This document shows, piece by piece, positions 33,444 through 45,300 of a stretch of DNA of 64,000 nucleotides; positions within the stretch are counted from its first letter, which is position 1; every line of letters starts with the position of its first letter. Location of the stretch: contig NC_079484.1 of the NCBI RefSeq assembly GCF_026230105.1, forward strand, positions 11,671,805-11,735,804. Direction: 5' to 3'. The notes below the pieces were generated by a model that saw only the letters and a list, made by a program, of their open reading frames with translations, was not told the DNA's origin and did no database searches. A program made the translations under genes and the position numbers. This DNA is from Diorhabda sublineata. Taxonomy: Eukaryota > Arthropoda > Insecta > Coleoptera > Chrysomelidae.

Positions 33444-33453
33444 ACACCCTGTA
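33444..33453 (+). repeat. Likely 3' terminal repeat of the 33-kb relic
   Basis: ACACCCTG followed by TA, the complement of a TACAGGGTGT terminus, 164 bp after the transposase stop. Confidence 0.5.
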
Positions 33454-33934
33454 TATTAGCTTTTTAGGACTCTGAGAAGTATCCTACGAGTTTTAATGAT
33501 CAGACGAAAACGGGATAAGTATAAGTTATGCAATAGAAACTTGGTTTGTTAAATAAGTCCACTATTGGTAGGAAAGTAGGTAGGAAAATGTAGGTAGTGC
33601 CATCGCATCGACGATAATTTACAGATATTCCAAGTATATTTCTAAATTTATAGATTATTTACGGCTTCATTTAATTACTTTGATCGAGACAGCACACACC
33701 TTATGCTGACGAGGCGCAATGACTCTAAAATCAATTTACAGGTTAAACATTTCTACTTTCACTATCAAATCTTTCAGGAAAAATGTAATTCAATATTTGA
33801 ATCTGTTTTTTGTGAAATCTCGGCAAACGCATTTTTATTTTCTTGAATAAATAGTAATAAACATTTTTATATGCTTTAACTACAACTGTTAAGTTATTAG
33901 TACGCGACGTTTTATTTTAAATTACAAACCAAGT

Positions 33935-34395
33935 TGTTTCTCCTTAACATTCACTATACATTATTATTAAGTTTGATGTCTTCAGGTATTGTATTGTTCT
34001 TTGTAATTGTCGTAGATTTGTTATATTTTTGTTTACTTTATTTTGTGTTTTTTTTCTGTCTTCTTGAAATTCTGGACAGTCCAATATGTTCAATGGTCAA
34101 TCTCACATCGCACTTGTTAGATTTTGGGAGAGCTTCTTTGGATATTCTTTAACCATGGGTAATACGACTATGGCCGACTCTAGGACTTGTTCTTTTAATT
34201 TGTTCTAGCAGTTTGGATTGTTGATGTTAGTCGTTCTCTAACTATTTTGTTCGCTATTACTTTCTATTTGGTTCTTTTCGCTAATTAACTTTTTGATAGA
34301 GTTGTCAATATCACTGTGTATATATCTTTGAGGTATTTTTATATCCAGTGATGTTGCTTCATTGGCAGTTGTATCGGATAACTAAACATTTTTTT
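33935..34395 (-). mobile_element. LINE 3' end, Jockey-type
   Basis: In minus-strand order: DTTANEATSLDIKIPQRYIH (like the end of RNase H), NSIKKLISEKNQIESNSE, then RVGHSRITHG, ALPKSNKCDVRLTIEHI and LDCPEFQEDRKKTQNKV. The RxGHxRxTHG motif followed by C...TxxHIxxxCP is the hallmark tail of Jockey-clade LINEs. There are several frame changes. The 5' part is absent. Confidence 0.8.
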
Positions 34396-34521
34396 ATAGA
34401 AATTTTACTCGTCGTTTCGAAATGTCACAAATAACGTAACGACATCATACATTTCGTCGCGGCTCCAATCTAATATGGGGAATGCTTAAAATTTCGCAAA
34501 TGAGTATGACGTTGAGCCTTG

Positions 34522-34887
34522 AAGGCTGCTTCACATGGTGCGAAACAATGTGCAAGTAATTTCATGCAATTTCTTGCAAGGTTAAAATATTGTGCAAATG
34601 AATATGCAAGAAAATTCAACGAGTAAATGTAAACAAATTTCTAACCTCAAATCTTTTACTGTCTTGCATTTGAATCCTGACGGACAGGTTGGTTGTTAAG
34701 CCAAAAATAACTAGATGTCTCCTTAGAATTGCAGCTTGCGTTCATAAAAATGGTTCCAAATCGATAATATATGTTTCATGTCTTGCATGAAACAATCAAC
34801 TGAAATTCATCTGCTAATGCTTTTGATTAAGAAATATTACGTCTTGCATTGCAATGCACGTTATATTGCATCATGTCAGGCAGCCTT
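34522..34887. mobile_element. MITE with 22-bp imperfect TIRs (366 bp)
   Basis: The left end reads AAGGCTGCTTCACATGGTGC and the right end in complement AAGGCTGCCTGACATGATGC. The interior is rich in TGCAA and TTGCA words and has no frame. The target-site duplication is not clear, so the superfamily is left open. Confidence 0.65.
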
Positions 34888-34889
34888 AA

Positions 34890-36415
34890 GAAACCATGAA
34901 AAATGGAATATATACGAGAATATCAATGTTGCGCTTGATAAGTGGGTTTAAGGAAAATTCTGTATCCTGGAATTGTAGCTCCAGCATTTCTATTTGACGC
35001 TGAAAATAGCTCTTCGAGCAATCGTTAACTTGTGCGCACCACCTTGAAAGTGAGTACGTCATTTCACAAAAATGTCTGAGGTATAATCCAAATACTTTAG
35101 AAAATTTATAACAGTTGGTATTTTACACTTAAATCAATTTTTCAAAAACTAGACGATTGTTACTTTTTCCATTTTGTACTTGTAAATTTTTTTCGTTTCT
35201 TAGAGCCCTTTTTTTCTATTTCTTTTTCTAAGTTATTAAAAAATTTTATTTATCGTTATATTATCTTTCTTATGCCTAGAAAAAGCATTTCATTAAAAAC
35301 TGTCTTTTTACTCTATTTTTTATTAATTATGATAAAAAAGTATTTATATTTTTTAAACTTTAACAACGGAATCTTATCAATCTTTTTTAAAAATTCGAAA
35401 ATATTTATACTTAACGAACCATAAGCGAGAAACTCAATATTTATTCAAGGTGTTTAATTGTTTATAACTTTTAAAATTTTGTATAAACTAGACTCAAAGG
35501 CTTGTTATGAGAAATTACTTAAAAAAGTGTCTATATGAATTATGTTACGATGTAGTTGTTTGTATCAAGAGATTGATTCTTTTGGTAATTTCAATGAACT
35601 GTGAGGTTGGAATATGTTAAATCAATTAGTTAAAGTGTAATAAAAATCAAATAATCATCTACAATTTCACTAAATTACAATATGCAATCACATAAAATAT
35701 TCTGTTATTATTTTGGTCAAGAGACCTATTTTAATGCGATTGTTATACTAAGCTCACCACTCGGAATTAGGGTAGCAATTATTACCGTTTCTGTTGTAAT
35801 TTCTAAGGGAAAGGGGCTCGCCCCAAATTAATTTGAAAGGATAAACCTCTATTATTATTCTGTAGTGTTATTTCCAAAGGGTGAGCTTTCGCCCCCTTCA
35901 TTCTTTTTGTAAATCTGCCAAATGTTTCAGGTAACTATCCAGGTAATAGACTCGGCAAATATTTAGGTAAAGGCATAATAGTTTACCTGAAGAGGAATTT
36001 CAAAGACGGATCATAAATATGTTAAATATAATCAAATGGATAATAGGCTTTATTTAAAGTTTAAAGTTAAGTACATTTTATGAATGATGATAAGAAAAAT
36101 TTCAAATTACTTATCCATGTGTTTGTTATGTATATATTTTTTCATTTTTATGACATATCTGTTATACTTTTTTGAAATAAATTATGAATTTAATATGAAG
36201 TAAAAATTAATTACCCGACTATCTGAAGTTTTCTTATTGACATATTTCATTTAACCAATGCTAGCTGATGTTGTTTTGTATATTTACAAGAATTTTGGAA
36301 ATCACACTTTTCTTTCTTCTTAATTGAGAAAAGATACATGATGGTTATCGGATAATGATTCAATTTTTTCAATCGTCACCAATTGCAAAACAAATTCTAT
36401 CAATGTGCCCCACTT
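34890..36415. other. No gene seen
   Basis: AT-rich sequence with no coding signal. It may be an intron upstream of the candidate exon at 36418. Confidence 0.35.
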
Positions 36416-36417
36416 AG

Positions 36418-36616
36418 AGAAATGACATACTTGACACTAATCAACCTTAAAAAACAGGCAAAATTCCCATGGATAACGTCAGACGACTATAGAGAATTTA
36501 AATACATGATTCCTTATTTTGCAAGGAACGCATTTACAGAAAAGACTGCTGATGGGCTGCTGATAGATCCAGGATTTGGATTTCAATCTTCACAAATGCT
36601 CATAGATTCTACTGAG
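36418..36616 (+). CDS. Candidate internal exon of an unrecognised gene
   Basis: One frame is open from 36359 to a stop at 36638 and its peptide is well mixed and soluble-looking: MTYLTLINLKKQAKFPW, ITSDDYREFKYMIPYFARNA, FTEKTADGLLIDPGFGFQSS, QMLIDSTE. A TGTGCCCCACTTAG acceptor-like sequence lies directly upstream. A good donor, GAG|GTAGCT, follows at 36617, with the codon boundary in phase 0. Past the donor only seven codons remain before the stop. The composition is unlike chance AT-rich translation. I do not recognise the domain. It could instead be a fragment of an unknown mobile element or an endogenous viral copy. Confidence 0.45.
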
Positions 36617-36680
36617 GTAGCTTGTGGCCATTGCCTATAGACTATTGCCCTGGAGACTAAATCCTCCTACTAGAGTTTTT

Positions 36681-36905
36681 TTATGTAGTCTGCAGTTTTT
36701 CCATCTGATCAACAAAACCTATACGAGGACTCTCTGTCATCAATTTCTGTTGAACATATAATATGAATTTTTCCCTTTTCTTCAACTTGATGGGCTCTTC
36801 TACCATAGCCCATTGTTTCACCCCTTTAGATTTATTCCATACTGTTGTATATCCTCTCGTTATTTTCGATTGGAAAATTGTTACGTCCTCAGTGAGGCTC
36901 ATCAA
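36681..36905 (-). CDS. Protein-like antisense ORF, unrecognised
   Basis: The minus strand is open for 74 codons. The first Met is at 36899, within MSLTEDVTIFQSKITRGY; the frame extends upstream of that Met. The peptide continues WNKSKGVKQWAMVEEPIKLK and YVQQKLMTESPRIGFVDQME, ending in a stop at 36681. Charged, helix-like composition makes chance unlikely. It starts about 65 bp beyond the candidate exon on the other strand and converges with it. No family is recognised; a transposon or captured-gene origin is possible. Confidence 0.35.
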   Translation of the reverse strand: MMSLTEDVTIFQSKITRGYTTVWNKSKGVKQWAMVEEPIKLKKREKFILYVQQKLMTESPRIGFVDQMEKLQTT

Positions 36906-37194
36906 GAAGCCTGTTTCTTGTGCGCATATATTTTGAATTTGTTATTGACTATGAGGGTTGCATCAATAACAATAAACATAATTAGCTCATTACATTTCGT
37001 ATTATGCTTAGACTTTATGTACTGTTTAGTATGTACTCATCTGTGCAGTACAGATCTACTCTCGGCTTGTACGAAGTGATATGAATGTGGTAGATTTAGC
37101 AAGAGTTCCATTGGATCCATGGGAGTGATTCTAAAGACACTTGTGACAAACATTAATTAGTCTCATTTGTCTTCTGGTCCTCTTAAAGTATTAT

Positions 37195-37745
37195 ATCCTG
37201 GGCAGATAAAAATTACTCACCCCTGAACCTCGCCTTGATGGGCTATGACTTCAAGTCTCAGATCTTGAGAAGCTAGAGCAATAGCCACAAAAGGCGTTGC
37301 GCAGTAGACATCGTCACCAGAAACTGGCCTACAAGTTCGATTTCCTCAATACTTATATATCTTATCACAAATTACAAGCACAACCCGCAGGAGGAGTTTG
37401 AACATCACAATTTTAAACTATATTACGATAGGTCCATTATCACAGATAGATAGGTGATGAAAAACAAACCTGACATCGTGGTGGTTGAGTCAATTCAGTC
37501 TTTCTCGTCGTTATAGCTATACTGAACACTCATAACGTTCTAAACAAACACCAAGAGAAAGCGGCCAACTACGCGGATCTCGCAATTGAGATTAAACAGA
37601 TGTGGCAGAGCGAAAATGTGGAAATAGTCCCAGTTATTATGTCGGCAACCGGCTTTCAGCTCAAGACCATGCACGATAGTATCGCCAAAAACATCTTCAC
37701 CGACATCCAGAAGGCTTGAACGGTTACAACGCGCATTTGATAATG
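37195..37745 (+). mobile_element. LINE fragment, post-RT and C-terminal region
   Basis: Through several frame changes the plus strand reads KNYSPLNLA, later KNKPDIVVVESI, and HQEKAANYADLAIEIKQMW with SENVEIVPVIMSATG. These are motifs from the C-terminal part of a non-LTR retrotransposon polyprotein, after the reverse transcriptase. The DYSPLNLA-like stretch is shared with the LINE fragment at 40190-40735, so both are pieces of the same family. Confidence 0.65.
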
Positions 37746-37867
37746 AAAATTCTTCACGCGCAACTGTGATGAGCCACGAGCTGGTGAGCCCTATTGTTCA
37801 GTTAGTATTGAAAACATTGGGAGAGTGAGACGTATGATCCAACACCAGCATTGACAAAAAGCAATGA

Positions 37868-38292
37868 TTTTTCCGTCTATTAGCGAAAGCACTTAATCTT
37901 GAAGATCAACGTTCAGTTACAGCAAACTGATTCACCACAGAATGTTTATGTGCAGTTCTTAAGCCAGTCAATATTCGCGAGTTAATGCTGCATCACGATA
38001 ATGCTTAGTAATACATGCTACAGCAGACAGTTGAATTTTATGTCAAAATAATGTAACACCATGGAAAATCTAACTTATTCGAGTGATTTAGCCATTTGTA
38101 ATGTCTGGTCATTCATTAACCTATAGATGAATTCAAGTGTCACCGTTTCACCATGGATAATGAAATAGATTAAGGAATCTATCAATTTTTTGAGAGTTTT
38201 TCCAAAATATGACTAGCTTCAAGATTTTAAGTTACGAAAGCTACTGTTAAAAACGTATATATGTAGGTGGTGATTACTTTGAACATAAATAA
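37868..38292 (+). pseudogene. Mariner-like transposase C-terminal relic
   Basis: The plus strand reads ELMLHHDNA (second catalytic Asp), then across stops TPWKI-like text, YSSDLAICNVWSFINL (the PPYSPDLAxCDFWLF block) and, at the very end, GGDYFEHK followed by TAA at 38290. Many nonsense codons are present. The lineage is distinct from the 16.4-kb family, which has YHLFPQLKKSL and GEYVE. Confidence 0.7.
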
Positions 38293-38627
38293 GTCTTGTA
38301 GCTTCCTTCTACGAACATTAAAGAAACTTCACTAATATGTTATATTTCGTGCCGTGAATTCATGGCATATTTTTCAAATGCTGGCTTCCCAATTCTTCCA
38401 TTGATATTACCAGACATGCGCTCGTCCCATTTTATAACCTAGAGTTACTATGCGCGATGGGTCAGGGATACAATGGAATATTGTTGACCTTAAATCGTTT
38501 GATTAATGTTTTCGACGTATGACAGCAGCCCTATCTTTTGGAATATAAAGGCCTTCAGAGATTCCAAAGTTTCTTTTATCGCGGCCAACAAACATTTTTT
38601 AAAAATTAATGCATATTTATCGGTATT

Positions 38628-38830
38628 AATAACACCTTTACCAGACCTGGTCTCCAGTGACTATTTCTGTTTCGCAACTTCAAAGTTTCACTTGCAGGAA
38701 AGATTTTCATTAGACAAGGATAAGGCATAAACGCCTATTTCGGGGAAAACGACGGCAACTATTATTCGGGAGGTTTAAAACAGTTAGAGCATCGCTGGAC
38801 TAAGATTATAGACTTAAAAGGGTTTAAAAC
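38628..38830 (+). pseudogene. Irritans-like mariner C-terminus
   Basis: The plus strand reads TPLPDLVSSDYFCFATSKF and LQERFSL, then after a frameshift NAYFGENDGNYYSGGLKQLE, HRWTKIIDLKG. It is closely comparable to the minus-strand relic at 55240-55893 (INAYFEENDDNYY). It retains the third catalytic Asp region (SSDYF). Confidence 0.75.
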
Positions 38831-38834
38831 TAAG

Positions 38835-39069
38835 TGTTTACATTATATGTTCCATAAAAATTTTTGCAATACCATATATTCTTTAGACTTACGTATTTCT
38901 CCTAAAGGCGCGCCTCTGTTAGCCGGGAAACGTATACTGTTTAAACGGCACACCGTCATAAAAACAAATAAGAGAGTCTCGCAGATAAAGTGAAGGGAGT
39001 GAGTGCGCACAGATCGAGCGAGTCGCGAGGGGGATGATGTAGACAGAGAACATAAGCATAGCACAGTAA

Positions 39070-39140
<71 letters not shown>

Positions 39141-39930
39141 GTGGTATATCTGTATATGTGTAAACTTGCTGAACGAGTTTGAAGAGCACTGCGCAACCAA
39201 TTATTGTACCAGATAAAGGATAAACAGCAACAAAGACACCAATGTGATTTGCTAGTTTCTACCGCCAGGGGTCGCACGAAAGCGATTTGCTATGATTTAT
39301 TTTGAGAAGGAACAGGAAGTCGGACAGATCGAATCTAGTGGTAGTTTCTTAATGTAATGATGTGTTTAAAAATGATACATACATAGTATGAGAGTTCCCA
39401 AAAAAGCATGTTTGACTTTCTAGGCAGAATGCGTTTAGTTTTTATTAGGTACCAAAAATTAAGTTAAATATAATTATTTTCTCGTTATAGCCTAAGAGCC
39501 AGTGATATTTTTTATTCGGATAAGGCATATTTGGTGAGGAACTGTTGTGAAGGGCCTAATTAAGTATATTACGAGATTATTAATCCTGATCGCAGACCGC
39601 CCTGAATGTGTAAAAAATGTGCGTTGTTCAGTTGAAGCTTTTTATTATTTACTACTTATTATTGTTTAGTTAAGTTTCTTTTTTTAGAAACTGATATTTT
39701 CATATTGATACATTGGAAATTCAGCTTTGAAATTTCAAAAAAATTTCATTTGACAATAACTTTGCAACTATGAGAGACGCGAAAAAGTTGACTGAATATT
39801 TTTGATGGGTAATTTAATTCTCTACAAGAAAGATGAATTAGCATTTTTACGTATCTTGCTTATTTTCTACGATATAATAGAAGTAAACAAATATCACTTG
39901 AAAATATGTGAGCGTTTAATTCTAATTAAT
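38835..39930. other. No gene; contains a (TA)n tract
   Basis: No coding signal. Apparent long frames here are translations of the TA run and its flanks. A GC-richer block at about 38905-39050 has no recognised function. Confidence 0.4.
39074..39137. repeat. (TA)n microsatellite
   Basis: 64-bp uninterrupted TA run. No transposon end is seen next to it. Confidence 0.97.
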
Positions 39931-39935
39931 ATTTA

Positions 39936-40133
39936 TGAATTTTTTAATATTTTCACTTTATCGTAAATACCAAAAGAGATACAAAAAAACTACTATAAAC
40001 TTTTTTTTAGAAAAAATGAATTTCCTAGTAAGACAATATTTTTCATGTCTCACATTTTTGCAAAATTATTCTTGTATGAAATTTTTTTACAATATTCAAA
40101 TATGAGTTTAGAAATAACTGCTCCAAAGGTAAA
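39936..40133 (+). repeat. Direct repeat, left copy (~195 bp)
   Basis: Shares, with only scattered differences, the sequence at 40733-40926: TATCGTAAATACCAAA, then GAGATACAAAA, TCTCATTTTTGCAAAATTA and CTCCAAAGGTAAA in the same order and spacing (offset 793-796 bp). The two copies bracket a LINE fragment. Confidence 0.85.
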
Positions 40134-40189
40134 TTTCACAGGAAACTTGGAGGTATTGCCAATAACAACACCAATAAACTTATTGGTCC

Positions 40190-40732
40190 TCATTGTGGTC
40201 AACTCCCAAAAACCACAACAGGAACACCGACTGGATAGCAGCCGGAGAGATGCGATTAAACATTGTTCCGAAGCAGTTTGATGATTTCTTCACACTAGAG
40301 AAAATCACTGACACAATCCAAAATACGAAAAATTGGAAAGCAGCGGAAGTTTATAATATCCAAAACTTCTGGTATAAAAAATTCCCGAACGAATCATCGA
40401 AGTAATTTTCTCACGAACCAAAAGATTCCCCAACGTTTCTAGCACTGGGATTTGCTTCCAAAGAGCTCCCACCAACCGAAGGCATCCACTATTAGAGCAA
40501 CATTACTCCAAAAAGAGGGTGGGAGAGGTTTGATCGATCTTGTTAACCTATACTCTCGACAGGTATTGAAACTTTATGAATTCTTTCACAGGAAATCAGA
40601 AACCTCAACCCCACATCAGATTATATCTAAGGTGGATAACGATTACTCACCCCTCAATCTCGCATCGCCAGAATCAGAAGATAGAATTGGACACAACGAA
40701 TCTGGAACAATGGCCACGAAGGGCGCTACACA
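40190..40732 (+). mobile_element. LINE fragment (reverse transcriptase region)
   Basis: The plus strand reads ITDTIQNTKNWKAAEVYNIQ followed by NFWYKKF, like the KNWKAPGxDxxxNFWxKKF motif at the start of a LINE RT domain. Farther on it reads TLLQKEGGRGLIDLVNLYSR, LKLYEFFHRKSETSTPHQ, and DNDYSPLNLASPESED. Most of the RT core between these motifs is missing, so it is internally deleted. The last segment overlaps in homology with 37200-37300. Confidence 0.75.
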
Positions 40733-40926
40733 TGTATTTTTATTATTTTCACTATATCGTAAATACCAAACGAGATACAAAATACTACTATTCACCTTTT
40801 TTGTAGAAAATTTCATTTCCTATTAAGACAATTTTTTTCCTGTCTCTCATTTTTGCAAAATTAATCTCGAATAATTTTTTTTACAATTTTCAAATATGAG
40901 TATAAAAATATCAGCTCCAAAGGTAA
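40733..40926 (+). repeat. Direct repeat, right copy (~195 bp)
   Basis: Partner of 39936-40133. See that entry for the shared words. Confidence 0.85.
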
Positions 40927-40929
40927 ACG

Positions 40930-41610
40930 GCAGTCTGATATTATTAAAAACATCATAAATAAATGCTACAAATATGAAACATTAAAAATGTAAATTCTTG
41001 TGTGAAATAAGTGCCCGCATACGGGATGTTCAAGTCATTCTGCTAGGTACTTAGAGCCGCCATTTTGTCTGTCAATTGTCATATATACTTCAAATAATTG
41101 ACAACAAAGTAAAAATGGAACTTAACTAAGTAATAAAAAGTTCATTTCTCCTGCGACATTTTCCACAACTGTCTAATCGACCTGCCACTGCGAAATCAAT
41201 GATTATCTGCTACTGGAGGACTACTGAAAAAAATGTTGCATTGAAATGTTTTTTATATATGCTTTTTAATAGATCTGCATAACCAAAGGATTTTGGTACG
41301 CATAGAGTTAGGGCACCCTAGAAAAATATTTATCTAGAGGTCTAAAGAAATCTTTTATGTAAAGGAAAAGCCTTTTAAAAAATCCATCTGCCGATAGCCA
41401 CCTTTAATCTTAATACGACGGTCTGTCAATATCATTTGGTGAACTAGGTCGATGATATCGTTGGTTGTAGTAATTTTGACCGTCCCGAATGCTGGTCGTC
41501 AGTCATTCTAATACTTTACGTTTGAACTCAGCTTTAATTCATTTTCATAAAAATCTTCACAACAAACCACTCATACAATTGCCAAACAGAAACTAATTGT
41601 TCAGATTTTC
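40930..41610. other. No gene seen
   Basis: AT-rich spacer without recognised motifs. Confidence 0.4.
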
Positions 41611-41614
41611 CTGA

Positions 41615-41901
41615 AACTTGGCGCAATAATAGTTTGAAGCAAGCTGATTAAAAATCCAATGGACACACAACATCCAAATACTTCAACCCCGTGAAAGCTA
41701 CCCCTGAAGTATCAGAAGATACATTGGAATGAAGAGAATTGGTTTGGCCATTGTTCTGATGCTCATTAAAAGTCTCAATAGCTACGAAAGCAAAAGCCCC
41801 CCAAACTCCCAAAACTACTCTTGAAAAGTCCAAGGGTATCATATTCAGAAACAATAAATTGTCCTATTTAGAAGAAAAACTGATAATAGAGAACCTCTTC
41901 T

Positions 41902-41944
<43 letters not shown>

Positions 41945-42185
41945 CCTGTTATGGTATCCTTGGATACTTCAGGTGTAGTTTTGGAGGATTGAGGGGTTTG
42001 GGGTTTCGTTTCTGTTGAGACTTTAAATCAGTTTTCTTTGAACTGTCATTGCGCCAAGTTTCTCTTCATCCCAGAATACCTTCTAACACTTCAGGAGAAG
42101 TTTTGACAGAGTTGGGGAGGAGGGGGGTGTTTCGTGCCCATTGAGACTTTTAATCAGCTTGCTTCAAACTATTATTGTACTAATT
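41615..42185. mobile_element. Foldback structure of ~123-bp units around (TA)n
   Basis: Four diverged copies of a ~123-bp unit. Two are in plus orientation (41615-41737 and 41738-~41860). Two are in minus orientation (~41945-42060 and ~42062-42185). Unit hallmarks are ACTTGGCGCAATAATAGTTT, AAAGTCTCAATRG, a run of C and A, CTCCTGAAGTATC and GGATGAAGAG. The two pairs face each other across (TA)19 at 41904-41941. This tandem-subrepeat, inverted-arm layout is like foldback elements. No protein frame is present. Confidence 0.75.
41904..41941. repeat. (TA)19 at centre of the foldback
   Basis: 38-bp TA run between the inverted arms. Confidence 0.97.
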
Positions 42186-42199
42186 TTTAGAAGAATTGG

Positions 42200-42345
42200 C
42201 CGATAGCCAATTTCCATACGGATTGCGCAGGGTCTTTTTAGGGAGGATCGCTTACCGATACACAAATATATTTCCCAACTTATATCAATAAGTGCTGGCG
42301 TCTTCAGGGTGAAGTAGGAAACTTTTTAGACACCCTTCGAATACA
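42200..42345 (-). repeat. Interspersed repeat, copy 3
   Basis: In complement it carries CTGAAGACGCCAGCACTTAT and TGATATAAGTTGGGAAATAT, matching the repeats at 27112 and 29575. It continues with GTAAGCGATCCTCCCTA, comparable to the sequence after copy 2. Confidence 0.5.
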
Positions 42346-42349
42346 CACA

Positions 42350-45300
42350 TCTATCTAACTCAAAGTTTGTCTGTATATTTTCTCATAGCAGGTACCAAAT
42401 ATAAAGAGCTCTGTTCAACGAAATTTATTAACAAAAATAATGTATTCGTATTTTGACAAAAAATCAAATTCATTTTACCAATTATATAACATACGCTAAT
42501 GTATGTAATATACAACACCCTTGTCATTCACCTAACAAAACATGAAAACTATTTACACCCCAGATTCCATCCACCCTCCACGGTCCTACTAATCGCAACA
42601 GAAATAAATCCGTCTTCCCTCCTTAACCAACCCTAATATGTCTCACCAAATTAACTCCATCTAGAGATGTATACAAGCAATAGAGAGCGAGACAAAACCC
42701 AGAGTGAGAGAGTGGAGGGGGCTTTTCAGTTCCAATCTGTCGATGATGACGTCAGTGGAAATCTCGAAAAGTCATTTTCATAATCCCTATGGGGTTCTTG
42801 AACCGATTAGGGCTAAGGGCTTAGGGCTCAAGGAATATTAAGGACTGTGGCGGCATTTCAATCTCTCTCAAAGGATATGTACGATGTTGAGGTTGACGTT
42901 ATACAGTGGCTGAGAGCTTCTGTTACTACAATTATAATATTAGCTAAAACTTATTAGATAGATATATTCTCAGAGGAAACATAGTTATTACGATTACTTT
43001 GAATTATATAGAATTGAATTTGTTAGAACTGTTTAGTAGAAAATAAAACTATCCAAGTTTTTTCAACTTTCAACTTTAAATGTTTACGTTTCTTGAAAAT
43101 TCTTCTTCGGTCGGCTGTTTATGTCGTACGATGCATCTTATTTTACTGTGTAGAGGACTTTCACAGGTGTCTGACTTGTCCTGTCAAAAAAATATCAAAA
43201 TAACTCCTCCTGGAACTGTCGTCATTATGTAACTTCACAGAATTGTCAACAAAACCGATCTAAAATAGCAACAAAAGATTTTGTATAGTGACATCGCATA
43301 CGAAGAATCCAGTTTTTACGAATGTAGCAACCATTTCCATTTCTTCATCCTTTGAACTCTCTCTTCTGTCTTTTTTCATTAAAAATATATTTGATGTTTT
43401 GGTGAGCGTTCTTGCTTCTTCATAAAGAAAATCCCAAAATAACAATTCGTACAAAGTTGAGATTTTACATTATTAGGAGACACATAAATCAAGATTTAAA
43501 ACTTTCCTTGTAGTTTTTCTAAATTCTATCCCCCTAAATGCTTTTACATCTAAATCAATAAGATAAAATATTCCTAACTACTCCAGAATAGATGAATTTT
43601 GTCGTTTCTGGGGTTTGTGAATTTATTTGATCGATTTTAGACCTTATTATTTCCAGTTTCATTGCGAATTTGATTATTAAAGAATTGCAACGAAAAGAGG
43701 TGCGAAATTTCCTCTTGGAAAGTGGCTTTGTCGGTATTTTCCGGTATGCAGTGTTGTGCGCAGTGTAGGGAAGTACATTGGGAACTTGTAGAAAATTAGC
43801 AGGATTCTTGCATCTAATGAAAAGGGGCTTAATTTTGTCCTAGTATCTTCCAGCTGCTACTAGGTTATCAATTTGCAACCTATTCATGTTTGATAAACTT
43901 GAGAACACAACAATGGAAATTGATATCAGAAAAACTTATCTAGATCTATGAGTGTCAAATAGCAATTGACAACTAGGTTCTTGAGCTAGTAAGATGGATA
44001 CGTTCCGAAGATTTGGTTTATAAATACAACTCTTTGTTCAATTTTTCATACATCAACCTAATCTGTTTTTAATGGTATAAACTTGGTTCATTTAGATTGA
44101 AAAACTTTTTTATTTCTATAATTTTTTAAGTTATTTAAATAAATTATAATTTTTTTATGCACTCATAAAGGAGGTTGTCTACAAAGTGTATAATTTGGAA
44201 TCTAAAACTGCTAACCTAACCAAACCATGTTTCTTAGAGTTGATTGACTATTTTTTTGTTTTGTGTCATTCCAATAGGGCATTCCATGACTCTGACGTTT
44301 ATGATACCAATACTGCCGCTGGGAGGTAGTATTGGTTACATAACCATTTTTTAACTTGTTTCTTAAAAAATATTTAAATACAAATATTACTAAAATGAAA
44401 AATGTGAATCCTTTTTCTCTTAAGATAAAGAGTTAAACTTCAGTGGAGGAATTTTTCCGAACTTGAAAAATATGGACATTGTTAGCTATCTAGTGCTTCT
44501 TAATAGCAAACAAATGAATTAGTTTGAAGGTTCAAATGCATACAAATATTTCGATGCAAGCTTTGGACGCAATTGTGGGGTGATTGTAATAAATGAATAT
44601 ATCATAGTTGTAGGAAATGTACGTTTAAATATTATTTTTTATCATGTAATAATACTTTAATTTGTATCGTTTACATGATATGTGAAGTACTTTCAAAATA
44701 AGTGAAAGCCGAGAAGAATGGAATACCAAACTTATATGCCAAATCCATAAAAGCTTGTGAAGTTATCCATGGATTTCTACTACGAATTTTTTTTACAAAA
44801 AACTGAACTTTTGCAAAAAAATGTTAATAGAGGGGACATAAAATGACATTTTAATAGGTTACATGAAAAATTGAAGAGTAAGTGGATAAAAAATTTTGAA
44901 CAAGTGGGTTTGTACATATTTCACGACTCCTAACTAAATACGTCAAAGAAAAAATTCATAAACTTAACATTTGAACGCTGACGCGCAAAATTTTTTTTCG
45001 AACCAAAGCTCCAGCATTCTTTCAAATTTTCTCTAACTATTGCAACGGGTACTTGATAAGTAATATGTTGATAAAAAATTGTGATATGAATATTTTTTAT
45101 AAAGTCAAAAAAAGTTTAATCTCAGTTAAACCAAAGTAAGTAATACTTGGTTACTTTGTGACAAAACAGTATTTCAATGAAATCAACACTGTTTTTATTC
45201 ATTGTTAGTTGTTTAGTTAGTATAATATGTAGTTTTTATCTTCATTTTCTTAGCTTTCTTAAGTCAAGGCCAGTTAGTTAAGCTTTTATTTTAGATCCTG

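Noticed and set aside
38919..39200. Frames with long Ile-Tyr repeats (also at 24487 and 58802)
   Set aside because: Translations of (TA)n microsatellites, not genes.
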